Positions 45,657 to 53,993 of a stretch of 64,000 nt of DNA are shown here, one piece after another. The notes beneath the pieces are model-generated. The model made no database searches, had not been told where the DNA came from, and was given only the letters and a program-made list of their open reading frames with translations. This stretch comes from Fibrobacter succinogenes (GTDB taxonomy: Bacteria; Fibrobacterota; Fibrobacteria; Fibrobacterales; Fibrobacteraceae), in NCBI GenBank assembly GCA_902761355.1, contig CACWJY010000016.1, positions 1-64,000 on the forward strand, read 5' to 3'. Made by a program: the position numbers and the translations under genes. Each line of letters begins with the position of its first letter. Within the stretch, counting starts at the first letter, position 1.

Positions 45657-46688
45657 ATGAATGTACTGCAAAAAGCCGTCGAAGGTAACCGACTCACTCC
45701 CACCGAAGCGCTAGACATCTTAAAAAACGCGCCGTGGACCCAAGTCGCAGAAGCGGCCAACACCGTACGACACAGGATTAACCCTGGCAATAAGGTGGGC
45801 TACACGGCTTTTCGCATTGTGAACTATACGAACGTCTGCGAAATCACTTGCAGTTTTTGCAGTTTTTGCCGTCCAGCGCACAGCAGCGAAGCCTACGTGC
45901 TTAGTCTGGACGAAATCCGCCAAAAAACGATTGAAGCCAAAGCCAAAGGCGCCGACCAGATTTTTTTGCAGGGCGGCGTAAACAAGGACATTCCGCTAAG
46001 TTACTATACCGACGTTCTGAACATGCTCACGCAAGAAATGGGCGTGAAGGTTCGCGGATTTTCGCCAGTAGAGTTGGTTCGCATCGCCGAATTCAACGGA
46101 ATAACACTCGACGAATTACTAGACATTTTTAAAGCTGCAGGTCTCAGCTCCGTGCCGGGCGCCGGAGCCGAAATCCTGTCCGACCGCATGCGCCAAATGC
46201 TGAGCCCCAAAAAACTTCCAGCACAGCAGTGGTGCGACACGCTAGCCGCCTGTCACAAGAAGGGCCTCCCCGGCAGTGCGAACATCGTGTTCGGCAGTAT
46301 CGAAACCCCCGAAGAAATTATCGAACACCTGGATTACGTGCGCAAGACGCAGGACATCGCACACGGATTCAAGAGCTTTGTCGTGTGGACTTTCCAGCCG
46401 CAGACCGACAAATTCCCTATCCGCCACGTCCGAGGTGACGAGTACCTCAAGTTGCTCGCACTCACCCGCCTCTACTTCGACAACATTCCACACATCGAAG
46501 TATCGCTGCTCGGCATGGGGCTTTCTTTAGGCGAACTCGGACTGCATTCCGGCGCCGATGACATCAACAGCATCGTCATCGAAGAAAACGTGCTCCAGAA
46601 CCACGGCCTCACGACCATCGAACAAGCCGAAGAATTCATCAAGAACGCCGGCTTTACCCCCTACCACCGTAGTCTCAACTTTGACTAA
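45657..46688 (+). CDS. mqnC: cyclic dehypoxanthinyl futalosine synthase
   Basis: This radical-SAM enzyme of the futalosine route to menaquinone cyclises dehypoxanthine futalosine. The 343-aa product has the CX3CX2C cluster motif in NVCEITCSFCSFC, GADQIFLQGGVNKD, VPGAGAEILSDRMRQ, the SIETPEEIIEHLDYVR stretch and GADDINSIVIEENV near the end. That last motif distinguishes MqnC from MqnE and CofH. No other mqn gene is in view. Its last codons form part of a direct repeat found again 91 nt downstream. Confidence 0.9.
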   Translation: MNVLQKAVEGNRLTPTEALDILKNAPWTQVAEAANTVRHRINPGNKVGYTAFRIVNYTNVCEITCSFCSFCRPAHSSEAYVLSLDEIRQKTIEAKAKGADQIFLQGGVNKDIPLSYYTDVLNMLTQEMGVKVRGFSPVELVRIAEFNGITLDELLDIFKAAGLSSVPGAGAEILSDRMRQMLSPKKLPAQQWCDTLAACHKKGLPGSANIVFGSIETPEEIIEHLDYVRKTQDIAHGFKSFVVWTFQPQTDKFPIRHVRGDEYLKLLALTRLYFDNIPHIEVSLLGMGLSLGELGLHSGADDINSIVIEENVLQNHGLTTIEQAEEFIKNAGFTPYHRSLNFD

Positions 46689-46699
46689 GGCGAGTGTCG
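46679..46699 (+). repeat. direct repeat, left copy (overlaps end of mqnC)
   Basis: ACTTTGACTAAGGCGAGTGT followed by CG. A near-identical copy lies at 46770-46791 (one mismatch). Together they flank two palindromes. Confidence 0.8.
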
Positions 46700-46706
46700 T
46701 GACCAT

Positions 46707-46769
46707 GACAAGCGAAGCTTGTCAATGGGCATGACCGAGCCGCCACAAAGTGCGCTCCGCAGGAGCGCC
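46707..46769. repeat. two palindromes between direct repeats
   Basis: TGACAAGC-GAA-GCTTGTCA is a perfect 8-bp inverted repeat near 46707-46725. AAAGTG-CGCTCC...GGAGCG-CACTTT is a second, nearly perfect one near 46747-46775. Neither is followed by a T-tract, so they do not look like terminators. Confidence 0.75.
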
Positions 46770-46791
46770 ACTTTGATTAAGGCGAGTGTCG
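46770..46791 (+). repeat. direct repeat, right copy
   Basis: ACTTTGATTAAGGCGAGTGT followed by CG repeats the end of mqnC and its downstream bases. Confidence 0.8.
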
Positions 46792-46808
46792 CCGTCCCCC
46801 ACCCCCTC

Positions 46809-46844
46809 AAAAAAAACACCGGTCAGCTTATTCAGCTTAACCGG
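46809..46844 (-). terminator. terminator of 20-codon gene
   Basis: On the minus strand CCGGT...ACCGG arms with an inner AGCT...AGCT pairing, then TG and eight T. It ends the small unit transcribed from about 46994. Confidence 0.75.
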
Positions 46845-46883
46845 CACTTACCAGAGAGAGAAAAAAAACAGCTTATGCGGCGA

Positions 46884-46946
46884 TTAGGCGCGCTTGGCAT
46901 GCTTCTTGAAGCTCTTGATCAACAGGGCAGCGAGAATGCAGTACAT
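46884..46946 (-). CDS. 20-aa small protein, hydrophobic-cationic
   Basis: The reading is MYCILAALLIKSFKKHAKRA: a short Leu/Ala-rich hydrophobic half followed by a Lys/Arg/His-rich half. Codons (CTG, GCC, AAG, ATC) follow the usage of real genes here, while the flanks are AT-rich. AAAGG sequences lie upstream of ATG (spacings 3 and 11 nt), a TAAATTTG box lies 54 nt upstream, and a hairpin with eight T follows. It therefore looks like a complete independent unit. The peptide could associate with membranes, as type I toxin peptides or small regulatory proteins do, but nothing proves this. No antisense RNA is evident. Confidence 0.5.
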   Translation of the reverse strand: MYCILAALLIKSFKKHAKRA

Positions 46947-46999
46947 ATACCTTTTATCCTTTGTTTTCGACGTTTTATCGTCTTTTTGAAACAGCGGGC

Positions 47000-47007
47000 C
47001 AAATTTA
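47000..47007 (-). promoter_or_regulatory. TAAATTTG -10-like element of small gene
   Basis: Minus-strand TAAATTTG fits TAnnTTTG and lies 54 nt before the ATG at 46946. Confidence 0.4.
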
Positions 47008-47210
47008 ACAAAAATTTACTAACGCGTCAAGGGGAAAAAATATATATTCCGCAACTTTTTTTCGCCGTCGCGCTCATCCTTATACATTCTCCGAGTTCCT
47101 TCATCGCATAAAGGCAGGACTAGAAGGTTTTCTAATAAAAACAGCTTTGAGATGGCATCACCTTAAGCCCGCAAAGGCGACGCATCTTTGTCTTTTTCGC
47201 TGAAATTTGG

Positions 47211-47217
47211 TATTTTT
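47211..47217 (+). promoter_or_regulatory. TATTTTT box, 5 nt before batD ATG
   Basis: TATTTTT-GGGGC-ATG, with no Shine-Dalgarno. Confidence 0.45.
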
Positions 47218-47222
47218 GGGGC

Positions 47223-49034
47223 ATGAAACGAATTATTCTATTTTGCCTAGCCGTTGCCCTGTGCGTATCTGCACGGCCGTCCCTGCAATTGGACCGGGAA
47301 CGCATCGAATCGGGCAAGACTTTTGGACTCCAGCTCGTATTTCCAATAAATGAACTTCCCGAAAGCCGCAGCGATTTACAGATCGAGACCGCAAACGGTT
47401 TTACCCTTGTCGGCATCGACAGTACCGACCAGGTGATTCGCCCCGATATCGAGGACATGTTCAATTCATTCTTTGGCGGCGGACGCAACCGCGGCGGGTA
47501 CAAGGCACGCGTCTATACATTCAACCTGAAAGCCCCCAAAAAGACCGGACGTATCAGCATCGGACAAATTTTCTTGACCATTGACGGTCAAAAGCGCAAC
47601 ATTACGGACGATATCCCAATCAACGTCCAACGCGCCTACACCGACGACGCCCTCGCCGTATCGCTCACCCCGAGCAAGAAAACCGTCTACGAAGGCGAGC
47701 AATTCAGCGTAACGCTCGGATTCCACACTTACGAGCACTATGAGGGAGGCTTGCAGGCCACCGACATGAACACCGGCGACGACTTTATCGTGCACCGCAG
47801 TGACCTTTCAACCATAAAATTCGAGCCCATTGACAGAACCCAACGAGAATTTCAAGCAAGCGCCAAGTTTGCCTGGCTCAGCCCCACCAAAAGCGGGAAC
47901 CTCCAAATTCCTCCGTTCAAATTCAAGTATACCAAACGCGGCGAGCCCAAGATTGTTGAAAAGAACAAACAAATGGGCGGCATGACCGTTTCAACCCGCA
48001 GCTATTCGCAAGAACCCGTGGAAGTCGAAACGCAGACTCCCGCAATCAACATCACCGTAAAGCCGCTGCCTACCGAAGGCAAGCCCGCAAACTTTAGCGG
48101 AATGGTCGGAAACTACAACTTTAGCGCCGATTTTGATCGCACCGAGCTCAAGGTCGGCGAAGCGATGACACTTTCCATCAGCATCAAGGGCGACGGTCTC
48201 CCGGGCTCCATAACCGACCCCAAGCTTCCCGACTTTGGCGAATTCCGCTCCGTCCCCCCTGAAAACGAACTCAACAAGAAAATTGTCGGCAACAAGGTGG
48301 TTACCACCAAGAACATCCGCGTTTTCCTTTACCCCAAAAAGAAGGGCGAGTTCACGATTCCCGAAATCACCTACTCCTGGTTTAACCCTGGTAAAAAGAA
48401 ATACGAAACAGCCAAGGCCGGCCCCTGGAACGTGACCGTCGAAAAAGGCGAAGCCGCTCCCGAAGCCATTTTCCAGGCTCCGGTCGCACAAGGCCCCACC
48501 GCCGTGCAGAAACAAGAAATAGAATCTCTCGGAAACGACATTCGCTTTATACACAAGGTCATCGACTCAAAAAACACAACCGCCCCCTACAAAAGCATCC
48601 TTTATTGGATTCTGTTTGCCGCAGCGGTTCCTTTCTACATCATCATTACTGCAGCCGTGCGTAGCCGTCGAAAACATAATAGCGATGCAGCCCTCGTACG
48701 CAAAGGCAAAGCCGACAGAATGCTCAAGGCCCGTTTTGCGGATGCCCGCACAGCACTTCAGAAGGGCGATGCCAAGGCTCTCTACGCCGCTCTCGAAAAC
48801 GGCCTCATCAACTACCTGAGCGACAAGACCAACTTGGAATTCAAGGGCATGACTCGCCCGCAAATGAAGGAAGAACTCGCCAAACTCGGCGTGAAGGCAG
48901 AATCCATCGCCGCGATTGACAGCTGGCTCGAAAAGTGTGCGTTCGCGCGGTATGCTCCGGTGAATCCGACCAAGGACGAACAGGAACAAATGTTGAAGGA
49001 TATCGAAAAATTGTGCGAAGGACTGAAGGTATAA
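47223..49034 (+). CDS. batD: BatD-like oxygen-tolerance protein
   Basis: The 603-aa product has a signal peptide (MKRIILFCLAVALCVSA), then BatD-type beta domains. SLQLDRERIESGKTFGLQLVF and later TVYEGEQFSVTLGFHTYE and ADFDRTELKVGEAMTLSISIKGDG are typical BatD strands. A TM segment near residues 460-480 (SILYWILFAAAVPFYIIITA) and a cytoplasmic helical tail (KGDAKALYAALENGLINYLSDK) follow. In Bacteroides and Leptospira, bat genes aid aerotolerance together with a MoxR ATPase. BatA/B are not in the window upstream. It is followed one base later by batE. Confidence 0.85.
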   Translation: MKRIILFCLAVALCVSARPSLQLDRERIESGKTFGLQLVFPINELPESRSDLQIETANGFTLVGIDSTDQVIRPDIEDMFNSFFGGGRNRGGYKARVYTFNLKAPKKTGRISIGQIFLTIDGQKRNITDDIPINVQRAYTDDALAVSLTPSKKTVYEGEQFSVTLGFHTYEHYEGGLQATDMNTGDDFIVHRSDLSTIKFEPIDRTQREFQASAKFAWLSPTKSGNLQIPPFKFKYTKRGEPKIVEKNKQMGGMTVSTRSYSQEPVEVETQTPAINITVKPLPTEGKPANFSGMVGNYNFSADFDRTELKVGEAMTLSISIKGDGLPGSITDPKLPDFGEFRSVPPENELNKKIVGNKVVTTKNIRVFLYPKKKGEFTIPEITYSWFNPGKKKYETAKAGPWNVTVEKGEAAPEAIFQAPVAQGPTAVQKQEIESLGNDIRFIHKVIDSKNTTAPYKSILYWILFAAAVPFYIIITAAVRSRRKHNSDAALVRKGKADRMLKARFADARTALQKGDAKALYAALENGLINYLSDKTNLEFKGMTRPQMKEELAKLGVKAESIAAIDSWLEKCAFARYAPVNPTKDEQEQMLKDIEKLCEGLKV

Positions 49035-49035
49035 T

Positions 49036-49803
49036 ATGAAACTGAAAGTATTCATCTTTTTCGCCATGATGGTCGCTTTAGCAGCAACAGGTTTCGCCGC
49101 AGAACATTGCAACGGGATAGAATCCGGCGCCACATATTACAATGAGGGCGACTTCGAACGGGCCATTGACGAATGGCGTACCTGTGTCGACAACGGCACC
49201 GAAAACGCCAACCTCTACTACAACCTGGGCAACGCCTACTTTAGAAACGGGAATCTAGGCTTCGCCATCTACTACTACAAATCCGCGTTACGGCTCGACC
49301 CTAGCAACGACGACATCCTGCATAATCTCAAGTACGCGCAGGCCATGACGCGCGACAAGGTTGAAGAAGATAGTGAAGAGAATCCGCTCCTCGCCGGACT
49401 TTTCAAGGCACACCACGCGCTTTCTTTGAAATCGCAGATGTGGACACTGCTAGGACTTTTCTGGGCCATCGCCCTTGCCGCCATTGCAAGACGCATCAGC
49501 CGCAGCGGCAAGACAAAGAACATTCTTATTGGAACCATGTTCGCGCTCTCCAGCATTTTCTGCATTATCGCAATGAGCGCAGGCTACAAGATTTTTGTCG
49601 CCGAGACCGAAATCACGGGAGTCGTTACCGCAAAAGATGCCGACGTGACAAGCGCTCCTAACGACAAGTCACAAACGCTCAACACCCTCTCTGAAGGAAC
49701 CTCTTTCGAAGTCATTTCGGAGCAAGGAAACTTTGTCGAAATCCGCCTAGGCGAAAAGGTTCGCGGATTCGTAAAACAAGGCGACGTCGGAATCATCAAA
49801 TAA
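49036..49803 (+). CDS. batE: BatE-like TPR/SH3 protein
   Basis: The 255-aa product has a signal peptide (to about residue 22), TPR repeats (GATYYNEGDFERAIDEWR and NLYYNLGNAYFRNGNLGFAI), two TM helices (about 135-155 and 163-185), and a C-terminal bacterial SH3 domain (VVTAKDADVTSAPNDKSQTL to VRGFVKQGDVGII). This is the BatE arrangement. The gene starts one base after batD with GAAGG upstream, so the pair is coupled. A bidirectional terminator follows. Confidence 0.85.
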   Translation: MKLKVFIFFAMMVALAATGFAAEHCNGIESGATYYNEGDFERAIDEWRTCVDNGTENANLYYNLGNAYFRNGNLGFAIYYYKSALRLDPSNDDILHNLKYAQAMTRDKVEEDSEENPLLAGLFKAHHALSLKSQMWTLLGLFWAIALAAIARRISRSGKTKNILIGTMFALSSIFCIIAMSAGYKIFVAETEITGVVTAKDADVTSAPNDKSQTLNTLSEGTSFEVISEQGNFVEIRLGEKVRGFVKQGDVGIIK

Positions 49804-49828
49804 AATCCGAATTTTAAGTGAACCAAAA

Positions 49829-49862
49829 AGTTCCTTGGGAAAATCCCAAGGAGCTTTATTTA
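49829..49862. terminator. bidirectional terminator between batE and GH16 gene
   Basis: AGTTCCTTGGGA pairs with TCCCAAGGAGCT (one wobble). TTATTT follows on plus and TTTTTG on minus. Confidence 0.85.
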
Positions 49863-49905
49863 TGGAGGAGAACAAAAGGAGTGTATGTCTAAAAGAGCTT
49901 AAAAA

Positions 49906-50922
49906 TTATTCCGGTTCGCGGGTCATGAGAAGCTTGCAGTAGCCATCTTCGACAACCACATTGGAGCGGGAAAGTTCCACTTTTTCCATTTCCCAGTCGC
50001 CAGCGCCCCAATGATCTCTGTCGTAATCATCACCATCGAAGTCATCTTGCCACAGCTGGGTAAAGCCCTTTGTTGCTTCGTCATAAGAGTACACGCGAAC
50101 ATAGTCAATCCACTGAACCTGCGGACCATTAGCGAGTTCTTCACCCGTAAACTTGTCTACCCATGCTGCACTCTTGGAGGCCCACAGGTTAAAGCGCAAG
50201 GACTGTTCTTCGGTGAGGAACGCCACCTGGTCAGCATCGGCATGCGTACCGCGAGAAAGCCCAATCGAATCGCGACGGATTTCGACACTGTCGATTTCCC
50301 AAGCAACATAATCCGGAGTCCACACCATGGCGAACAGGTGGAAGCCTTCAGTTGCATCGAAACCAAATTCATGGAGCGGTTTGCTTTCAGAAGAAGTATT
50401 CTTCTTAATGGACTCATCACCTTCACGAGTAATGATGTTGGACTGCCACATCGTGCCGCCCTTGCCAAGGACTTCGATATCAATTTCGTTCCAAGGATAC
50501 ACACCATTCCTGTACGAATCATCGTAGTAAAGGAACATGGAACTCACGGAACCCGGAATCGAGACCATCTTCATGCAGGCTTCAAAACGGCCATACTTAA
50601 ACTGATCCTTACCAGCAAGTTCTGCACCATAATAAACATATTCGCCTGTCGGGCTCACTTCAGAAGGCTCTAGCGGATTCACCACATTCGTACGGGCAAT
50701 CGATTTGCAGCCAACAAACTGCGGTGTCTCAATGGGATCCGGGTTTACAATCGGGTCCTGATTTGCAAGAGTGTCTGTCCCCGGATTGTTCGGATCAACA
50801 ACAACAGACTGATTCGGATCCGGAACCTGCTGTGTAGTTACAGGAGCGGCCGGAGAAGATTCTTCGTTACACGCGGCAAGAAGACCAAGCGCAATAATCG
50901 GGAGAATGAATTTCGTTTTCAT
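49906..50922 (-). CDS. GH16 beta-1,3-1,4-glucanase (lichenase), circularly permuted, lipoprotein
   Basis: The 338-aa product has a signal peptide with lipobox LLAAC, an acidic Pro/Asn-rich linker, then a GH16 domain whose catalytic motif WNEIDIEVLGK sits early (near residue 165). GRFEACMKM and VSSMFLYYDD precede it, and WTPDYVAWEIDS, LRFNLWAS and WIDYVRVY follow. The strand that opens ordinary GH16 enzymes (FTQLWQDDFDGDDYDRDHWG) is at the C-terminal end instead. That order is the natural circular permutation known from Fibrobacter succinogenes lichenase. Unlike that secreted enzyme this one is lipid-anchored and lacks the Ser-rich tail. GAGGT precedes the ATG. Confidence 0.93.
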   Translation of the reverse strand: MKTKFILPIIALGLLAACNEESSPAAPVTTQQVPDPNQSVVVDPNNPGTDTLANQDPIVNPDPIETPQFVGCKSIARTNVVNPLEPSEVSPTGEYVYYGAELAGKDQFKYGRFEACMKMVSIPGSVSSMFLYYDDSYRNGVYPWNEIDIEVLGKGGTMWQSNIITREGDESIKKNTSSESKPLHEFGFDATEGFHLFAMVWTPDYVAWEIDSVEIRRDSIGLSRGTHADADQVAFLTEEQSLRFNLWASKSAAWVDKFTGEELANGPQVQWIDYVRVYSYDEATKGFTQLWQDDFDGDDYDRDHWGAGDWEMEKVELSRSNVVVEDGYCKLLMTREPE

Positions 50923-51030
50923 AGTGAACCTCGTTTCTTTGATTTTAAATATACCCCCTTTTTCGAGTGGACGGTAGGCACCGAAACACAATTTAATTAT
51001 AACTGTATCAACAGTACCAATCCGACTACA

Positions 51031-51068
51031 AAAATTACCCATAAGAGGATTTTTCCATCTTATGGGTA
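51031..51068 (-). terminator. terminator of pilTC operon
   Basis: Minus-strand TACCCATAAGA pairs over 11 bp with TCTTATGGGTA, followed by ATTTTTG. Confidence 0.85.
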
Positions 51069-51103
51069 TTTCTTTAGTATCGCGAAGTGTTTTCAGCGAA
51101 ATT

Positions 51104-52306
51104 TTATCCTTTGATGGCGTCGCCCATGGAGAACATAGGCATATACATTGCAATCAGCAAGCCACCGACAGCGCCGCCAAGGAACACGATAATAATCGGT
51201 TCCATCATGCCCACCACGGCATCCACAGCGGCATCCACTTCTTCATCGTAGAAGTCAGCCAGCTTCAAAAGCATACCACCCAAGTTACCAGTCTTTTCAC
51301 CCACGCCGGTCATCTGAATCACCATAGGCGGGAACAAGCCCGTTTCCGCCATCGGGTCCGCAATGCTCTTACCACCGGCAATACCGATGGCAATCTTATT
51401 AATACCTTTTTCAACCACCTTGTTTGTAACGGTCGAGGCCACCACCTTCAAGGAATCCATAATAGACACACCGGCGTTCAACAAGGTTCCAAGCGTTCTC
51501 GAAAAACTTGCCGTCGTCGACTTGATCTGAAGGTCGCCTAATTTAGGGACCTTCAGCATAAATCCATCAAAGGCAAATTTTGCCGCAGGAATACGCATTG
51601 TCAGCTTAAAGCCCACGCCTAAGACAATCGTCCCAATAAACAAGAACGCACCATTATCACGAATAAAGTCAGAAATGCCCATCACCGCCTGCGTCGGAGC
51701 AGGGAGTTCTGCATCAAGGGCGGCGAACTGTTCGGCGAAGGTCGGCACCACGAATGTCATAAGGGCAATCACCACCAAGATACCCACGATAACAAGCATC
51801 ACCGGGTAGGTCAGGGCCTTTTTCACCTTACGTTTTAGGCGTTCGTTGTTTTCTAGGGTTTCTGCAAGACGGGCCAAAATGCCGTCCAAGATACCGCCCG
51901 CTTCACCAGCGGCCACCATGTTGGTATAAAGGTTGCTGAACACTTTCGGGTGCTGAGCCAACGCATCGGCCAACGAAGAACCTCCGTTAATGGACTGCGT
52001 AATCTTGTGAACCACGTTCTTGAGTTCAGGGTTTTCGCACTGGTTTTCCAAGATGTTCAAGCACTGAAGCATCGGAAGACCGGCAGAACTCATCGAAGAG
52101 AACATACGAGTAAAGCGAGCAATTTCGGCAGGCTTGATACCCGAGCCAATCTTAATCTTGATTTCGGTCGGCTTTTTCTTTAAGGTCTGAATCACCAAGC
52201 GGCGACGCATCAACAGCGCTTCAGCTTCGGCTTTATCCTTAGCTTCGATAGAACCTTCGAAGTTGTTCCCCTGCGCATTCTGCGCCTTGTACAAAAACTC
52301 TGCCAT
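51104..52306 (-). CDS. pilC: type IV pilus / type II secretion platform protein PilC (GspF)
   Basis: The 400-aa inner-membrane protein has the duplicated GspF domain: FTRMFSSMSSAGLPMLQCLNIL in the first half and FSRTLGTLLNAGVSIMDSLKV in the second. Each half ends in a hydrophobic helix pair (VMLVIVGILVVIALMTFVVP and PIIIVFLGGAVGGLLIAMYMPMF). It forms the platform on which pilus motors act. It lies 3 nt after pilT in the same operon, which supports a type IV pilus role over secretion. Confidence 0.93.
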   Translation of the reverse strand: MAEFLYKAQNAQGNNFEGSIEAKDKAEAEALLMRRRLVIQTLKKKPTEIKIKIGSGIKPAEIARFTRMFSSMSSAGLPMLQCLNILENQCENPELKNVVHKITQSINGGSSLADALAQHPKVFSNLYTNMVAAGEAGGILDGILARLAETLENNERLKRKVKKALTYPVMLVIVGILVVIALMTFVVPTFAEQFAALDAELPAPTQAVMGISDFIRDNGAFLFIGTIVLGVGFKLTMRIPAAKFAFDGFMLKVPKLGDLQIKSTTASFSRTLGTLLNAGVSIMDSLKVVASTVTNKVVEKGINKIAIGIAGGKSIADPMAETGLFPPMVIQMTGVGEKTGNLGGMLLKLADFYDEEVDAAVDAVVGMMEPIIIVFLGGAVGGLLIAMYMPMFSMGDAIKG

Positions 52307-52309
52307 AAA

Positions 52310-53377
52310 CTACACGCCTTCTTTCACAAACAACTGTTCCAGCTGGTCCGGACTCGGAGAACGGGCCAGCGCATCGAAACGGTCCACCTTGTGGTTCTTT
52401 ACCAATTCACAAAGGCACATGTTCATGGTGTTCATGCCAAACTTCTGACCAATTTCAATCATCGATTCAATCTGGTGAACCTTATCATCACGGATCAACG
52501 CACGGATACCCGGCGTCACGTTCATGACTTCGTATGCCATCACGCGGCCACCGCCAATACGAGGCATCAACGTCTGGCATATCACGCCCTGCAACACGAA
52601 CGAAAGCTGAGTACGCACCGTCTGCTGTTCCCCCTTGGGGAAGGCATCCACCACACGGTTGATGGTCTGTACGCAGGAGTTGGTATGGAGCGTTGCAAAA
52701 GTCAAGTGACCCGTTTCTGCAATGGTAAGCGCAGAACGGATTGTTTCCAAGTCACGCATTTCGCCGATAAGCACCACGTCGGGGTCCTGACGGAGCGCCA
52801 TCTTAAGCGCCTGGGCAAAGCTCGTGGTATCGCTACCGACTTCACGCTGGTTAATCATGCAGCCCTGGTGCTTGTGCAAGAATTCAATCGGATCTTCGAC
52901 CGTCAGAATGTGGTCGTGGCGTTCCTTGTTAATCTTGTCGATCATGGCGGCCAAGGTCGTCGACTTACCCGAACCCGTAGCTCCCGTCACCAGCACGAGG
53001 CCAGAGGGGCGGGTCGTAAATTCGGCCATAATTTTGGGAAGGCCCAAATCCTTAAAGGTCTTGATTTCGAGTGGGATAATACGCAAAGCCAAAGCCACAC
53101 AACCGCGCTGCAGGTAAGCATTCGCACGGAAACGGGCAAGGTTTGCGATACCGAAAGAAAAGTCGCATTCTTTCTGCTGTTCGAAAGTCTTCTTTTGACC
53201 TTCGTTCATCAAGCTGTAGGTCATGCGCATCGTTTCGTCCGGTTTCAGCTTGTCTTCACCAATAGGCGTCAGTTTACCGGAAAGACGAATAAGAGGAGGC
53301 GCACCTGCCGTAATATGCAAGTCAGAAGCCCCACGCTGCACCATTTCAGAAAGAAGATCTTGAATATTATATGCCAT
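52310..53377 (-). CDS. pilT: type IV pilus twitching motility ATPase PilT
   Basis: The 355-aa retraction ATPase has the N-terminal PAS-like domain (GASDLHITAGAPPLIRLSGKL), Walker A GATGSGKST, the Asp box (HILTVEDPIEF), Walker B VVLIGEMRDLETI, His box AETGHLTFATLHT and the PilT-type end AIRALIRDDKVHQI. It would power pilus retraction and twitching, useful for moving on or releasing from fibres. It is the first gene of the operon, with a TATATTC box 6 nt before ATG. Confidence 0.95.
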   Translation of the reverse strand: MAYNIQDLLSEMVQRGASDLHITAGAPPLIRLSGKLTPIGEDKLKPDETMRMTYSLMNEGQKKTFEQQKECDFSFGIANLARFRANAYLQRGCVALALRIIPLEIKTFKDLGLPKIMAEFTTRPSGLVLVTGATGSGKSTTLAAMIDKINKERHDHILTVEDPIEFLHKHQGCMINQREVGSDTTSFAQALKMALRQDPDVVLIGEMRDLETIRSALTIAETGHLTFATLHTNSCVQTINRVVDAFPKGEQQTVRTQLSFVLQGVICQTLMPRIGGGRVMAYEVMNVTPGIRALIRDDKVHQIESMIEIGQKFGMNTMNMCLCELVKNHKVDRFDALARSPSPDQLEQLFVKEGV

Positions 53378-53383
53378 GCTTAA

Positions 53384-53390
53384 GAATATA
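53384..53390 (-). promoter_or_regulatory. TATATTC box, 6 nt before pilT ATG
   Basis: Minus-strand TATATTC-TTAAGC-ATG, with no Shine-Dalgarno. Confidence 0.5.
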
Positions 53391-53462
53391 ACTTAAAATG
53401 AGTCGATTTTTTCATTAAAAACGCACATTTTTTCAAAAAAAACACTATTTTAATAGCATAGA

Positions 53463-53993
53463 ATGGAACTTGGGCGTAAAACAACCTCATCACGAGGCGT
53501 TTTTTCTGTAATTTGCACGCTGCTTTTGGCGCTTGCATTTGTATTTTCAGCATGCGGACAGGACCATTTCCAAAAAGCGCCCACCAAAATCTCGGATTTC
53601 AAGGGCAAGTTGCTTGACGGAAATATTTCGACCTACCAAGCGGAAAAAGGCTCAGTCACTTTAATCGCGCTAACCGCATCGTGGTGCCCCGGCTGCCGCG
53701 CCGAGCTCCCCCACCTCAAAAAGCTAGACGAAGAATTCAATGAACACGGCTTTAGAATTTTAATGATCAACGAAGATGACTCGCCCAAGATCGGTGCAAA
53801 ATACAACAAAGCCGCAGGCATCAAGTGGACAACCTTCCACTGGAACTACGACTTGATGAACGCCCTTGGAAATCCGGGCGTTATTCCCGTCACCTACCTT
53901 GTGAACGCCCAAGACAGCATCATTAAAATTAATGTCGGAGAATTCGACGAAAACGAGATGAAGCTCACAATCGAGCGACTACTCAAGCAATAG
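53463..53993 (+). CDS. TlpA/ResA-like thioredoxin lipoprotein
   Basis: The 176-aa product has a signal peptide with lipobox FSAC, then a thioredoxin fold with active site TASWCPGCRAELPHLKKLD and cis-Pro in GVIPVTYLVN. Such proteins reduce or exchange disulfides outside the cytoplasm, for cytochrome c maturation or stress. Which partner it serves cannot be seen, because no ccm or dsb gene is nearby. Its 3' end overlaps the convergent epmA gene by 11 nt. Confidence 0.85.
   Translation: MELGRKTTSSRGVFSVICTLLLALAFVFSACGQDHFQKAPTKISDFKGKLLDGNISTYQAEKGSVTLIALTASWCPGCRAELPHLKKLDEEFNEHGFRILMINEDDSPKIGAKYNKAAGIKWTTFHWNYDLMNALGNPGVIPVTYLVNAQDSIIKINVGEFDENEMKLTIERLLKQ

Noticed and set aside
46719-47111. 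Plus-strand frame downstream of mqnC
   Set aside because: It reads through palindromes and is antisense to the 20-codon gene and its terminator; composition is not gene-like.
50923-51153. 77-codon N-terminal extension of the GH16 lipoprotein
   Set aside because: It has no homology and crosses the pilC terminator. The signal peptide and GAGGT site define the start at 50922.
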